Origin: Papilionanthe hookeriana x Papilionanthe teres
Taxonomy: Eukaryota > Streptophyta > Magnoliopsida > Asparagales > Orchidaceae
Length of the DNA: 64,000 nt
NCBI GenBank assembly: GCA_022702705.1
Contig: CM040426.1
Span: 79,011,877 to 79,075,876 of the forward strand
Direction of reading: 5' to 3'
Shown: positions 47,001-56,889 of the stretch, piece after piece
Layout of the letters: each line of letters starts with the position of its first letter
Numbering within the stretch: the first letter of the stretch is position 1
The notes under the pieces: generated by a model
Seen by the model: the letters and a program-made list of their open reading frames with translations, nothing else
What the model was told of the DNA's origin: nothing
Database searches by the model: none
Position numbers and translations under genes: made by a program

Positions 47001-50000
47001 ATGTTCCCCGATATTTTCAAAGTCAAAGAACACCCCTAACTTAGAAACTCTGTTTTTTTAATGAAAATATTAATGTTTTGGTAAAGTATTTATTAAAAAT
47101 AAAATATAAATCAGAAAATACAAAATCAAGTTTGGTGAGCTCTCTGTGGTCAGAGTGGAACCAGGGAAAAATGAAACTTTGATTTAAAATCCCAATATGT
47201 TTTCTATTTGATTTTTCTTTCAAAATTCATTTGAGAAATTATAAAAATTAACTTATATTTTGAAAAATCACTAAATTTTCCCTAATTAGTCCCTTGACCT
47301 TGGGCAACATTAGATAAATTTCTCAAAGACAAAGAACTTATTTTGAATAGTTAAATTAATTATCATGTGAAATTCTTTATTTTGAGTTTAAAAAATAAAT
47401 AAATATTAGAAAATTGTAATTTCTCCTCTGTTAACTTAATTAATCCTTGGAAGGAAGGTCAGTGAAGTTTCATGACCATTGGACTTATGATTAAAGAGTT
47501 CTAGTGTTTGAACCCTAAGGGTAGAATTGTAATTTTAGAATTTTACACTTTAACCCAAATTTTTAAGATTAATCAGAGGGGAGGAGCAAAAAAATATAAT
47601 TAGTCCACTGAAATGATTGAAAACTAAAGGGAATTGGATATTAACCAATTTGCAATAATTTCTACAAAAAGGGTAAAATTGTAATTAGAGGAAATGCTGA
47701 GAGTTGGAAGAAAATAAAAACTTAGATGATCCAAGAGTGAGGGGTATGAATTGGAAGATCAATAGACCAAAACTTGGGACTCCTGATCATTGGTTAAACT
47801 AGAGTCCAATTTTTTTAATTAAAGCACACTTCATAAACTTTTTACAAAAATTACAAATTTGCCCCCTAAATCTTAAGAGCTTGATAGTGAGCTAGGATTA
47901 ATCTAAAGACACTTGAGCATTAGTTGAAAAACTCTTAACTGAAAATGAAACACCTTAAAAGACTTCAAGCCCAAGCTAGAGTGTAAATTTCCCAAGTCTC
48001 ACAAGCACACCTCAAATGGGTTTACCCACTCAGCTTTCAATTGGACGTTGAAATTAACCATTTATCCTTAATCCATGGGTTAGTTAAAACATTGAGCACA
48101 ACCCCAAATATAACAATGCAATTTAATTCAACATGGAGTAATTGGCCCAACCATCTGATAAGACCTAATGAACTTGAGGTAGTCCAAGAAATTCCAAGAT
48201 TGTTTGGAATCACTCTCTAGACATCTTTGCAAGACTTTGGATATCTCAGAGGACATTTTGACTTATCACAATTTGTTGGGGAAAATCATCCTTGAAAGAC
48301 AAGTCAAACCAAGTGAAATTTTTTAGGACCCGCCAAAACATGATTCGGGACCCTTTTAATTAAATCAACTAATGAAAATTCTAGTTCTAACTTAACCTAC
48401 AGTAATACCTAATGCTCAGGGGTATGAGCTTGAACATTACACACAAAATCTTACAGTAATTGGGGATATTTTCAATGTAGCCACATATGAATCATCGGAC
48501 TAGTGTAATTTTTCGGTCTTATTAGTAAGAGTGATGATAAAAATGGTATCTAGATATGTGAGGAGTAATGTATGTCCTAGTCTAGTGAGTGGGTCAGGGA
48601 TTGACATTACTGCCCCATAACATTTAGTAAAGAATTACCCTCATTCTCATGGGTGATTGGTAGTCCTAGTATGTCGGTTTGACTGACACTTGAATGTCTG
48701 ATTTTTCAAAATACAATAAAAAATGTACTTTCAAATGGAAACTTGTATTCTATTTGTGAAATATTTATAAAATTCAAACTACTTTTGCATAACATTAAAA
48801 TTCCACTTTTAAGATGTTATTTCGGAAAATTCACGTGTCAGTCACACAGATTAGGTTGAAGACCGTCCTCTGATGATTGTCTAGCCGGTAGTCTTTTACC
48901 TTATATTGGGTCTCACAGACATGATACTTATAAGTTGCCTACGGAGTTCCTTCAGAGAGAATTGTTAGGGCTTTGGTCTTGGTTCTAAGCTTCCCCATTA
49001 CTAAAAATCTTACACTCGGCCTTGATCTTCTATATGTGACATTGCGTGTTATTTTATTTTCTCGGTTTTTCTTACGAATTGTTTAAGTTTTCCTTAGATT
49101 TTCTTACGATTTGTTTAAATTTTTTACACATTATTATATTATGTTGTACTAAGCTTGTAGCAGGGCAGGAATCCCAAGTACGCATGTTTATTTCATATTT
49201 ACCGCACTTTACTGTATTTTTACTGCACTTTTTAGTGCTTTTACTTCTGCATTTACTTATAATACTTGCAAGGGCCCTATGATAGACAACAGTAGGACAT
49301 ATGCTAAGTCGTATCCTACGGCGGGCCATGACTTAAAATTTGCATGCTCACATATAAAACCCTAAACCCAAAATGGCTACATCGAGGAGCTCGGAGCAAA
49401 TCTTTTGGAGTTCAGGACGAGAATGTAAGCGAACAACGATAAAGACCCAACATGAAGCGGATTTACTTCAACTAAACCTTCCTTAGCTTTAAACAACATA
49501 ACTCATAGGATTTCGAGGTGGTTCGTCTAGCATGACATAAATCCTATGTACTACCTTTAGGCCGTTGCACAATCATGTTGTGCAGCATAAGTCCTAACTC
49601 TTACAGGTTCTGAGATTGTCGTTCAATACAACGTAAATCTTCTTATCTTCGTAGGTTGTTTACATGCTTGGCTATCATACAAATGTAAGCCTTATTTTTA
49701 ATAACTGGCAAGAGTAAACATCAAATAAATATCATTTCAAAAACATAAAATCAAACAATATGATAGTTTGTGAAGTCACCGAGGTTCTCCTCTCTATGGC
49801 ATCCCCTACTCTTCCCTCCTTTTGTCTACTAAAATAACTGCTCCTATTTGGTCATTTCCCACTTGACTTTATATGTCCTACCTTGAAAACCTGAAATTTG
49901 AATTATTGAAGACTAGTATCATGATCTTAATCGAGAGTTTTCTCATGCGACATCAGTCATTTGAGATGTAATTAACTATAGAAGTTTGCCTCTATAGGGA

Positions 50001-53000
50001 ACTTGAAACTCAAGTAAAATAAACCCTACCTAATCTTTGTATTAGATAGGGGAACTTGTTGGTCGCACATAAAAGATTCATAGACCAAACGGTAGAAAAA
50101 TTATGTAGCTTATATGGACGAGCTCGATATCAAGCAGTATGTCTATCTCTTGGTATGGTATATTACTTGTAGTGTTATGCTCGATTATTTAAACTATTAA
50201 ATGTTTGAGATTTGTTCGATCTCATATTTTTCAAAATTAAAACACTATTTTCAAAAATCAAAATTATATACATATTAAATTAAAGCATTTTTCAAAAAAA
50301 CGATCGACAACTAGCAACGGCAATGACCAACCTTCAACCAGAAATGTCAAAAGTTGAGTGATATTAAGTGATTAGCTTTATCACTCTCTTGATATAAGGA
50401 GAGACCATTGACCAAAAAGATGCACATGAGATTTTCATGAATGTTGATTCTTAGTGGATGTTGGGCAACGATCAATGAAAAAGATCAAAATTTTGGTGGC
50501 AATGCATGGTTGGCACAATTTTGCCCCTTATAGGACTGGATCAAGTAAACTAGAAGACCGAAGTTGGACGTTGATGGTAGATAGGCATCAGACTTAATGG
50601 TTGATACATATCGAACATCGATAGCTTATGAATGTTGATGTTTGAAGAACATGGACAATTGGCAAACGGTTGGTGTTGGATAGCAATCAATGAGGGTGTT
50701 AAAAGTTGAATATGATGAATGATTAATTTAACATTTTCCATATAGAAGGTGGCCAAGAAGATCGACAACAAATTTCAATAGTTCATAGGCATCGATCATC
50801 AGTGGCTACAAAACATCGATGACGGCTCAAAGATAATGATCATTGCCTAATGTCAATCAAAAATTAATTGAGGATGTCTAAAATTGGATGAAGGTAAGTG
50901 ATTGATCGGTCTTTCCCCTAATATAGGAGGAGATCACACTTCAGAGGATGGCAAACGTAGAAGATAGAATTCACCCAAAATTTTCTAGTAGAATTCTCCA
51001 ATGTGCAAGTAGCTTTGGATAACTATTAATTTGATCAAGTTCCCCTTCAACCACAATCACTCCATAGACATCCACAAGAAAATCCCCTCGAGAATACAAC
51101 CTAGATAAAATGCCAAGTCAACTTAACCAATATTAGGAACAACCAGCTTTACATTTTTACACTACTTTGGGTGAACGACGTTGATACATCAGCAACTGAT
51201 AGAGAGGATTCTCACAGCAAAAATCGTATATAAAAGGTCAAATAGTCCTTTTAAGTTGGTAGACAAGGTTGCCCTCAAGTCTTGATTTGTTTCCCACATA
51301 CACCTCGAAGCTATTGCATTACAAATATTTGCATAGATAAAAATTTTTTATCATTTTAGCTTGTGAAAAAGCATGTATACATACAAAATAGTTAATGACA
51401 GTACATGAAGAATTTTTAAATGAAAATACTAGAAGAGGAAAAAAATTGAGTCCTTGTAAAATTAAAAAGACCAATTATTATGAGTCATGGATTATAAATG
51501 ACAATATTTCACACAATTATAACCATACATAATCAAAAGTCGACTTGGTTTAGTTGCTCTCCTAATAGGAGGGGAACTAAACAACTAAGAAGATTGATTC
51601 AGCCGTTAGGAGTCGATCATTAGTAGGATCTAGCAATGTTCGATGGAAACCATCAAAAGTCAAAAAATAATGGGTGATCGCTCGACCATTCTCTTATAAA
51701 AGAAGAGATTTAGTGATTGGGAAAAAGAACGTTAGTCGTTTATTTTTAATGAACATCAAAAGCCAACGATTAGATGGCATCGAGCGACAATCAATGGTGA
51801 CTGTCAGAAGTCGGCCAACAAAAAGAGGTCGGCCTAGTTGCTTTCTTAATGGAGAGAATTGGGCGATTAAGGAAGGCATTGGACCAAACTGGCTACCAAA
51901 CATTAAACTACGGCGAGCATCAATGTCAATTAATGATGAGTCTCAAATGGTGACATTGCCAATTTCAAAACAATAAATAGCCAGCATTGGGCAATAGCAA
52001 TGGCGAACGATAACGATGGTGGGTGATGGATGATGACATGCATTGGCTTGATAGACTTGAAGCGCTAACGGTGAGTAGAGCTCTAGAATTCCCTCAAATC
52101 TCCAATTTCTCTCAACTTAAAATCCTCCTCTAAGTGTTTAGAACCATGTCATTTATAGATTTCAAGTATGTTCCAATCATTCCTAGCAAAAATCAGACTA
52201 CTCCATGAGATGGTATAAATAAATTACATTTGATTGTTCTACATATTTTTACAATATAAGTGCATTAATGAATATGGAATTGAGTGACATCGGACTTGTT
52301 CAATTTATCTCATCAAAATACAAGTTTAGACTACAAAAATGTAAAATTTGAAGCATATTTGAACCGCTTAATCGCCTTCAAAAATTTTCAGCCATGAGTA
52401 TTTGATTTAGGATCATTTAGACATGGATTCAAGCATTCTAGTATCGTTGTATTTGTCCTGTTGAATGCACAATTTCAACTGAGTTGCTTAAAAATAAAGT
52501 TAAAATGACCTTGATGGCAACTGCTGAAGTTTATAACCCAAAACCCAAAAAAAGTGTAAATCTATGTTTTTTTAGAAGAATTTTCTAGTAGCATATCAAA
52601 GATTATTCAAGTTATATAACGATCAATAAAGTGGTCATCATAACAGAGATGCCTACCTGGATTCCAGCGTAGCAACTTCTTGCATAAATCAATGCAGTCA
52701 TGGCTCAGATTATTTTCTGGAGGGAAATGCACCCCATTTGAGTTTACTATATTGTGCAGCAGCTGGTTAAAATGATAACTGTTTAATCAAAATTACATGA
52801 ATTATTTTTTCCTTTTTTTTTTGTTTTTGTTTTTTCTTTGAGTGATGGTAAAAGTAAATCAAGCAACGATACCTGCATTTGACCATTACCAGTAAAAGGA
52901 GTCTTTCCTACGACTAGCTGAAATAAAATTATACCAACGCTCCAGAGATCTGCCTGTACATCCAACAGTACAAAATAGATTAATTTGAGAAGGAATGTTA

Positions 53001-53703
53001 AAATAATCTTAAAAGATGAGATCAATGATGTCACCTTTGCATCATATTTGTAAGACTTCATTATTTCTGGAGCCATGTATAGAGGAGAACCACATAAAGT
53101 TTCAGCTAGACCAGAAGGTTGCAAAAGCCTGACAGGTGACTTAACTTTAGCTTTAAAGCAGCATACAATACAACAGGGGATTTCAGTGTACTGAGGAGCC
53201 AATTTAAGAATTAAACGCATTTAACTAAATTCTGACAAACACCAAGGTTCAATTTAAAAGTGAAAACAATGTACGATAAAGAACTATTGTCTATAGAATT
53301 GTCAAAGGATCCAAATAACCTAAACATGTTGATTAAAGAGTGTTGCAAAGACTTTGAATGTTTATTAGGAAAATGTAAAAATGATTGCTAAATTTTATTT
53401 CAGTACACACTTCAAAGATGAAAATAAGACTTCATCAAGAAACAGAATGTAAACAGAAGACAAAGAAAAAAAATTTCAGTGCATATAAGAGTAAATCAAG
53501 AAGAAATGGCATGAAAATGGTCCTAAAATATGATAATTATATGCCAAAAATGTCAAATAAAAAGTCGTCTTAGTCTCATTGGTACAAGAGGCAAGTTTAC
53601 ATTCAAACAGAAAAAAAAAATACATAAATAAATCTCACCTTGCAAAGCCGAAATCTGCAATTTTCAGCACAGAATTTTCATTGGATGCTGAGAGGAGGAG
53701 ATT
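28832..53703 (-). CDS. ATG1: Autophagy-related serine/threonine kinase ATG1, ten 3' exons (5' part not in window)
   Basis: ATG1 is the plant counterpart of yeast Atg1/animal ULK1; with ATG13 it starts autophagosome formation in the cytosol. Exons, 5' to 3' on the minus strand: 53639-53703, 53035-53128, 52873-52953, 52657-52762, 43209-43281, 42817-43115, 42376-42731, 29697-29988, 29541-29611, 28832-29038. Every intron has GT/AG borders, all phases match, and the sum (1644 nt) is 547 codons plus TGA. Kinase motifs: DFG at 53647-53655, the activation loop [14 protein letters not shown] with APE at 53065-53073, DLWSVG, and [20 protein letters not shown]. The linker has [14 protein letters not shown] and a Ser-rich stretch; the C-terminal region has [37 protein letters not shown] and [16 protein letters not shown], as in plant ATG1. 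The ATP-binding lobe and HRD loop were not found up to 64000. Introns of 12387 and 9375 bp are full of transposons. Which ATG1 paralogue it is I cannot say. Confidence 0.9.
29541..29611 (-). CDS. ATG1: ATG1 exon, C-terminal region part 2
   Basis: 71 bp after ACCTGCAG, reads [18 protein letters not shown] then GRRGA, donor GCT|GTGAGT. Confidence 0.88.
29697..29988 (-). CDS. ATG1: ATG1 exon, C-terminal region part 1
   Basis: 292 bp after TTTTGCAG, reads [27 protein letters not shown], a Ser run, and [18 protein letters not shown]. Confidence 0.9.
30048..30163 (+). repeat. 5' LTR of the short-LTR copia element
   Basis: TGAGTTGTGG...ATCATTTCA, pairs with 36000-36118. Confidence 0.85.
30164..30179 (+). 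promoter_or_regulatory. Primer-binding site (initiator Met tRNA type)
   Basis: ATTTGGTATCAGAGCC follows the LTR directly and contains an exact TGGTATCAGAGC. Confidence 0.9.
30700..31745 (+). pseudogene. Copia gag, decayed
   Basis: Readable pieces in one main frame with stops: [13 protein letters not shown] (near 30966), [20 protein letters not shown] (31170-31230), [16 protein letters not shown] (31232-31279), and the open part 31449-31745 with a zinc knuckle [15 protein letters not shown] in which the first Cys is lost. This is the UBN2-type gag order. Confidence 0.75.
33538..34350 (+). repeat. Tandem duplication inside copia, period 435 bp
   Basis: The stretch from CCACTCCTATCCCC (33541) to about 33916 is repeated from about 33976 to 34350 with about 10% change. 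The shared core includes ATCGTTTTGGGTGGGAACTT and AGCACGACTAGTGATAAAAG. Confidence 0.85.
34830..35168. mobile_element. hAT-like MITE inside the copia element
   Basis: 339 bp. Ends TAAGGGTATTAAAAATT and the reverse complement of AATTAACACCCATA, flanked by AAAGTGGC (34822-34829) and TAAGTGGC (35169-35176), an 8-bp duplication with one change. The host frame (QLKYFL..., then [11 protein letters not shown]) resumes after it. The interior is full of GGGTTCGGGTT / AACCCGAAC blocks. Confidence 0.72.
36000..36118 (+). repeat. 3' LTR of the short-LTR copia element
   Basis: TGAGTTTTGTGAG...ATCATTTCA, preceded by CTTGAGGA, a weak polypurine tract. Confidence 0.85.
36296..36518. mobile_element. MITE family 1, copy D
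   Basis: 223 bp. Left GGAATTTACATGTATAGCAC, right the inverted counterpart TGTGCTGCTTATGTAAATTTTCC with few changes. TAAAGAAAA occurs close to both ends (36285-36293 and 36519-36527) and may be part of a 9-bp duplication, though the left copy is two bases away from the end. Confidence 0.78.
36752..37220 (+). repeat. 5' LTR of the gypsy element, with an internal deletion
   Basis: Begins TGGAGTGCCTGAATC and matches 41381-41948 over most of its length, for example TGATGAGACTTTTGCTTTG and TTCTAGGAGCCCTAGAA. About 100 bp are missing compared with the 3' LTR. Confidence 0.75.
37201..37440 (+). repeat. Tandem duplication of the LTR end, primer-binding site and leader
   Basis: CCCTAGAA.GATATTATCT.GTAT and the following TTAGGGATTTG.CTTCCTTGC occur twice, about 120 bp apart, each followed by an A-run. 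The second copy keeps the better primer-binding site (AGTATCAGAGAC at 37345-37356). Confidence 0.8.
37624..37646. repeat. LINE target-site duplication, left copy
   Basis: TCGGGAA...TGCTATGGAGGATA; repeated at 39860-39883 with small changes. Confidence 0.75.
37647..39859 (-). mobile_element. RTE-type LINE, 5'-truncated, nested in the gypsy gag
   Basis: Minus-strand reverse transcriptase in broken frames. In order: [20 protein letters not shown] and [19 protein letters not shown] (38734-39051); [19 protein letters not shown] (38470-38540); FADD intact at 38430-38441; [13 protein letters not shown]; and the C-terminal [12 protein letters not shown] and [11 protein letters not shown] (37834-38091). 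These are RTE-clade motifs. The 3' end at 37647 is a short (TTG)n on the minus strand, usual for plant RTE. A target duplication of about 23 bp flanks it. Confidence 0.88.
39860..39883. repeat. LINE target-site duplication, right copy
   Basis: Shares TGCTATGGAGGATA exactly and TCGGGAA with 37624-37646. Confidence 0.75.
40501..41380 (+). pseudogene. Gypsy gag tail and protease-region remnant
   Basis: [13 protein letters not shown] near 40838 resembles the acidic stretch before the gypsy protease. After that only scraps can be read and no RT or integrase motif is present. It ends in CGAGAGAAAGATG (41368-41380), the likely polypurine tract. Confidence 0.5.
41381..41948 (+). repeat. 3' LTR of the gypsy element
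   Basis: 568 bp, TGTAGCACCTAAATTGCG...CTAGAACTGTATCA. Related copies at 36752-37220 and about 63000-63561. Confidence 0.8.
41949..42375. other. Remainder of the 12.4 kb ATG1 intron
   Basis: AT-rich intronic sequence next to the donor at 42371-42375. Nothing else seen. Confidence 0.6.
42376..42731 (-). CDS. ATG1: ATG1 exon, linker part 2
   Basis: 356 bp, with [44 protein letters not shown]. Ends GATGAG|GTAAGA, which opens the 12.4 kb intron. Confidence 0.9.
42817..43115 (-). CDS. ATG1: ATG1 exon, linker part 1
   Basis: 299 bp, low-complexity linker with [10 protein letters not shown], a conserved patch of plant ATG1. Ends GCTAAACAGG|GTACAT; the following codon is GAT across the intron. Confidence 0.87.
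43209..43281 (-). CDS. ATG1: ATG1 exon, end of the kinase domain
   Basis: 73 bp, reads [20 protein letters not shown]. The Val codon is split exactly across the 9.4 kb intron (CCA G|TG GAG). Confidence 0.9.
43282..44192. other. ATG1 intron, first part, with degenerate repeats
   Basis: Intronic sequence. From about 43850 it passes into a diverged repeat (GATCAATCGTTGGCAAGCAT-like blocks) that continues on the far side of the LTR-like insertion. Confidence 0.5.
44188..44192. repeat. Target-site duplication, left copy (GCTAG)
   Basis: Right counterpart ACTAG at 50310-50314, one base different. Confidence 0.6.
44193..50309 (+). mobile_element. 6.1 kb non-coding LTR-like element, copy 2, in the 9.4 kb ATG1 intron
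   Basis: Starts TGTTGACCTCATTTTTGG, as copy 1 does, and ends CGATCGACA (copy 1: CGCCGACA), flanked by GCTAG/ACTAG. Blocks shared in the same order with copy 1 include CCATAGGACCATTAAGG near 44410, GGATTTCGAGGTGGTTCG at 49509-49526, a GTCACCGAGGTTC.CCTCT stretch near 49775, and TGTAATTAACTATAGAAG.TTGCCT near 49970. No coding motif in any frame, no terminal direct repeat. Same interpretation as copy 1: a solo long LTR or LARD-like element. Antisense to ATG1. Confidence 0.72.
44825..45640 (+). repeat. Irregular AATAACACC-rich tract
   Basis: The short core AATAACACC, or close variants, recurs many times at spacings of about 20-60 bp. The Gly/Val/Leu-rich open frames on the minus strand here come from this composition. 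Confidence 0.75.
50310..52656. repeat. ATG1 intron, second part: degenerate repeats
   Basis: A loosely conserved module (TTAGTTGCTCTCCTAATAGG-like followed by GAGACCATTGACC-like and ATCGATCATTAGTGG-like blocks) recurs at about 50390, 50530, 50730, 50925, 51565, 51690 and 51845, and at about 44110 left of the insertion, with uneven spacing of 125-200 bp or more. The last 500 bp before the exon are plain intron. No coding. Confidence 0.45.
52657..52762 (-). CDS. ATG1: ATG1 exon, kinase subdomain X-XI
   Basis: 106 bp, reads [18 protein letters not shown] through CKKLLRWNP. Its donor CCAG|GTAGGC opens the 9.4 kb intron. Confidence 0.9.
52873..52953 (-). CDS. ATG1: ATG1 exon, kinase subdomains IX-X
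   Basis: 81 bp, 27 whole codons, reads [20 protein letters not shown] then TGNGQMQ. Confidence 0.92.
53035..53128 (-). CDS. ATG1: ATG1 exon with the activation loop
   Basis: 94 bp, reads [18 protein letters not shown] then [13 protein letters not shown]. It holds the Thr of ETLCGSP that is phosphorylated in yeast and animal homologues. Confidence 0.9.
53639..53703 (-). CDS. ATG1: ATG1 exon with the DFG motif
   Basis: 65 bp, starts in phase 0 after TATACAG, reads [20 protein letters not shown], and ends AG|GTGAGA. It is the most 5' exon I can find. Confidence 0.88.
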
Positions 53704-54516
53704 CTGTATATCAAAATCACCATTAGACTATTTAGATAAAGCCAACGCAAGTATATACTCATTCTCCAACTTTTTTGTACCATATAATGATTCAAAGTGA
53801 TTCTGTGATGAACTCCAATTATAATCCCTCTAATACAAATTATAATATTTTTTTCAGCAGAGAATCGACATATTTTTTTCACACACACACACACACACAC
53901 AGAAACCATTATGATTGAAAATATGTAGATTGTACAAAGTTACGATGTGAAGTCTAAAATCTTTAACTATCAATGAAGTACGGGTTTTCCTGACTTAGAA
54001 AAACCTGAACATGGTAGAGGCATAACCACATGAAGTATCCCAACAAGAATAAGAAACTTTTAAGGACTAATTTACAAAAGCAACACAAACCCGTGCATAA
54101 CCACAGCATTTGGTTCACGGATCTCAAAGACATCATTGAGGAAAAAGAGCCAATAATGAAATCTCGTGCCAAAAAAAAATTCTAGCTGTGGGCCTGCTAT
54201 TGTAGTTTTTTATAGGAAACAGTCCATATGCAATCTTTATTATCTTAGTTCGAACATGGCTCATAAAAAAAGAAAAGTGAGAAAATCATCCCATGACCCT
54301 TCGCAATGAGTCATTTTAGTGCAGAGTCTATAAAGTGTCAATTTAGTCCTCAGACTTTTTTGATATGAGCTGAAACTATCATCATGGAGTACTACTTTAG
54401 CTCTAATTTCAAGAGTATTGACTAAATTGATATTGATATAAACTCTGAGATTAAAATGGCAATGTAAATAGTCAGGGGACTATTTTGACACTTTATTCCT
54501 CACAAATATAACAGTA
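53704..54516. other. Presumed ATG1 intron upstream of the DFG exon
   Basis: No further ATG1 exon found. A 69-codon minus-strand frame at 53963-54172 has no kinase motif. (CA)n lies at 53880-53901. Confidence 0.45.
53880..53901. repeat. (CA)n microsatellite
   Basis: About 11 CA units. Confidence 0.95.
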
Positions 54517-54806
54517 TGTTATGCAAGCGCCTAAGGATGATTTAATCTTTTAGTATTTAATATCGTTTAGTATAAATAGAGATAATATATTTAAATTTAG
54601 AGTTATACATGAGTAACTGAATCTTAGGCTTAGCGTTTGGGAGAGGTCGTCTACCTCTCGAATTGTAGGTGTTAGGTTTAGGATTTGAGGGAGATTACTT
54701 ACCTCTCGAATTGTAAGTGCTTATTTTTATGTATTTTAATTGTGTTGTTTTTCTCATAGAAGAAAAACAATTTGTTTTCCCCTAATTTCTAAGGAGTTTT
54801 GTATCA
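54517..54806 (+). repeat. 5' LTR of the deleted gypsy element
   Basis: TGTTATGCAAGCGCC...TTTTGTATCA. It shares GAAGAAAAACAATTTG and the TACCTCTCGAATTGTAGGTG-type block with the 3' LTR. It is followed by AATTGATATTAAAG, a changed primer-binding site. Confidence 0.85.
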
Positions 54807-55239
54807 AATTGATATTAAAGATCTCATTTTTGGTAAACCAAGAAAAGAACGCGGCATAAACCAAGGTTCGTTGCAAGCTTGCTCGAAAAGACCAAGAAGA
54901 TCGCATACATACAACCACGATATAAGCTAGCTGGTCAGCGATCTGGATCACTACATACAAGGGTCGCGGCGTACAGGGCCAGTGATGAGGAAGGATCATT
55001 GCGTACAGGGAAGTGAACCACAAGACAACAAAGTATAGTGACCCAATCGATTAGTGATATAGTCGCGATTGGAGCTAGCTGCCAACGACAGGATCACCTT
55101 CCTGACTTGATACCGCGACGCAATTCAAGCTAACTAGGAAGGATCATAGCGTGTAGTATCTCATTTATGACCTAGCCTCGCAAAACAGTAAAGGGATCGA
55201 TGGCAGCAAGAAAAGTGTATTCTTTGGAAGAGAGAGTGG

Positions 55240-56430
55240 AATAAAAAGTGGGGCAACTTATATTGGCAACTTATATTTGAGATAGAGGAAAAGTTCTCAA
55301 CCTTAGACAAAAGGCTTTCCTCCATTGACAATAGATTCGAGAGCTTGGAGAAATTAATGAGGCTTATTGAGATGCAATCCAAGACCCCGCCAGCAATTCA
55401 ATTGATAAACCCTAACCAAGGGTTGACCGATAATCCTTGGCCAAATAGAAAAGCAAAGAGTTCGAACGAGAGGAATATGAGGAGGAAAGCATCCACCATC
55501 AAAAATACCCTATTAGGACTCAGATGAGAGGTGGATTAAAGATTTTCGATGGAGCGGGTTGCGCCGAAACATGAAGGGGCTATGCAAGGGGTATGGAATA
55601 GCACAAAGAATGAATGAGAGAAGTTGGGATAGGGTATGGCTATGATCGAAGAAGATAGTTTTACCCTAGAAACATGGGGGGAAATACCAAAGGGAGAGGA
55701 TATTGGGGTGGAGATGTGATCATGGTTGGGTGTATCAGGTGGAGCGATATTTCACAGTAAATGTGCTAAATGGAGAGGAGAAGCTCATGGCCATAGGGTT
55801 ATGTTTGGAGGGGAAGCCCTAGTATAATTTTAGTGGGGGAAGACTAGATACCTGATCCGTTTGTGATAGGAATTTCATGATTACTTGTAGGAATATTTCC
55901 GAGTGAATCGGGTAGGAGAACAACACGAGCAATTCATTACGTTAACACACAAGATGAATGTCATGGAGTATAAGATAATCGAATTATTGTCGAGACAACT
56001 GAGAGGGAGTCTGAAGCGGTGTTGCAGGGGGATTTCATGAAAGGTCTAAAGCCTGACATACATGCAGCCCTCCGACTGTTGAGAGCGCAGGAATTGAGGG
56101 AAATTATCTTGCTAGCCCAGATGGTAGAGGACAAGAATCAAATGGAGAAGACCAATAGAATCGGCATCATTAGAGGTTTCCATGGGAGTATCTCAACGAC
56201 CCTGACACTGAGGACCTAGACGGTGTCAACTCGGAGAGAGGCTTCGAAGGAGATATGGAGGCCCATCCAGGGGTCAACTTCAAATGCCTCACGGAAGTAG
56301 AGGTGCGGGACAAAAGAGAAAGGGACCGTGTTTTCAATGTGAAGAATTGCACGCTCCAGGTCCTTACAATTTGTGATGGGGAGGAGGTGGGTAGTGAGGA
56401 GTTGGAGAAATAAGAGTGGAGGGGGAGGAA
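55240..56430 (+). pseudogene. Gypsy gag, decayed
   Basis: Blocks VERYFTVNVLNGEEKLMAIG and LCLEGKP near 55740-55815, and the open part 56019-56219 with LQGDFMKGLKPDIHAALRLL and LLAQMVEDKNQME. Stops and frame changes separate them. Confidence 0.75.
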
Positions 56431-56499
56431 CACTTACACATTGAAGTTGTGAAGGTGTATCTCAACTCAATTGTGGGATTTACTTCAAATCACACTATA

Positions 56500-56860
56500 A
56501 AGGTAGGGGCAGATCAGGGAGAAAGCCTGTAGTGGTGTCGGTGGATAGTGGGGCCACTCACAATTTCATCTTAATAGGGTCATGAATCAATTGGGGTGGA
56601 AGTTGATAGATACGAGAAGTTTTGGGGTTATGATGGGTCCAGGGAAGATGGAGAAAAAACATAAAATATTCAAGGTATTAGTGGTGACAGTATAGAGCAT
56701 ACAAGTGGTGGAGGACTCCTCTTGGATTTTGGAAGTACATATTTGATTCTGGGGATGAAATGACTACAACCAATTGAAGAGACAAGGGTGGATTGGAAAT
56801 CTCTGACTATAGAGATTAGGGTAGAGGGAAAGAAGGTGGTGCTTCACATGGTGACTCTAG
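56500..56860 (+). pseudogene. Gypsy protease remnant with intact active-site motif
   Basis: KPVVVSVDSGATHNFI, with VDSGATHNF at 56541-56567, is the complete gypsy protease active site. Further on, a frame gives WILEVHI and DYNQL-like pieces, then RVDWKSLTIEIRVEGKKVVL-like text (56785-56845). Frames are broken after about 56570. Confidence 0.72.
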
Positions 56861-56889
56861 TTTGTGCAAAACCTTGGTGTAAGCGAATC

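Noticed and set aside
52170..52290. Possible fifth copy of MITE family 1
   Set aside because: Only a GGAATTGAGTGACAT-like end is similar; the inverted partner cannot be found.
52783..53220. 145-codon minus-strand frame containing kinase motifs as one ORF
   Set aside because: It reads through two introns; GT/AG borders, phases and ATG1 similarity support separate exons 53035-53128 and 52873-52953.
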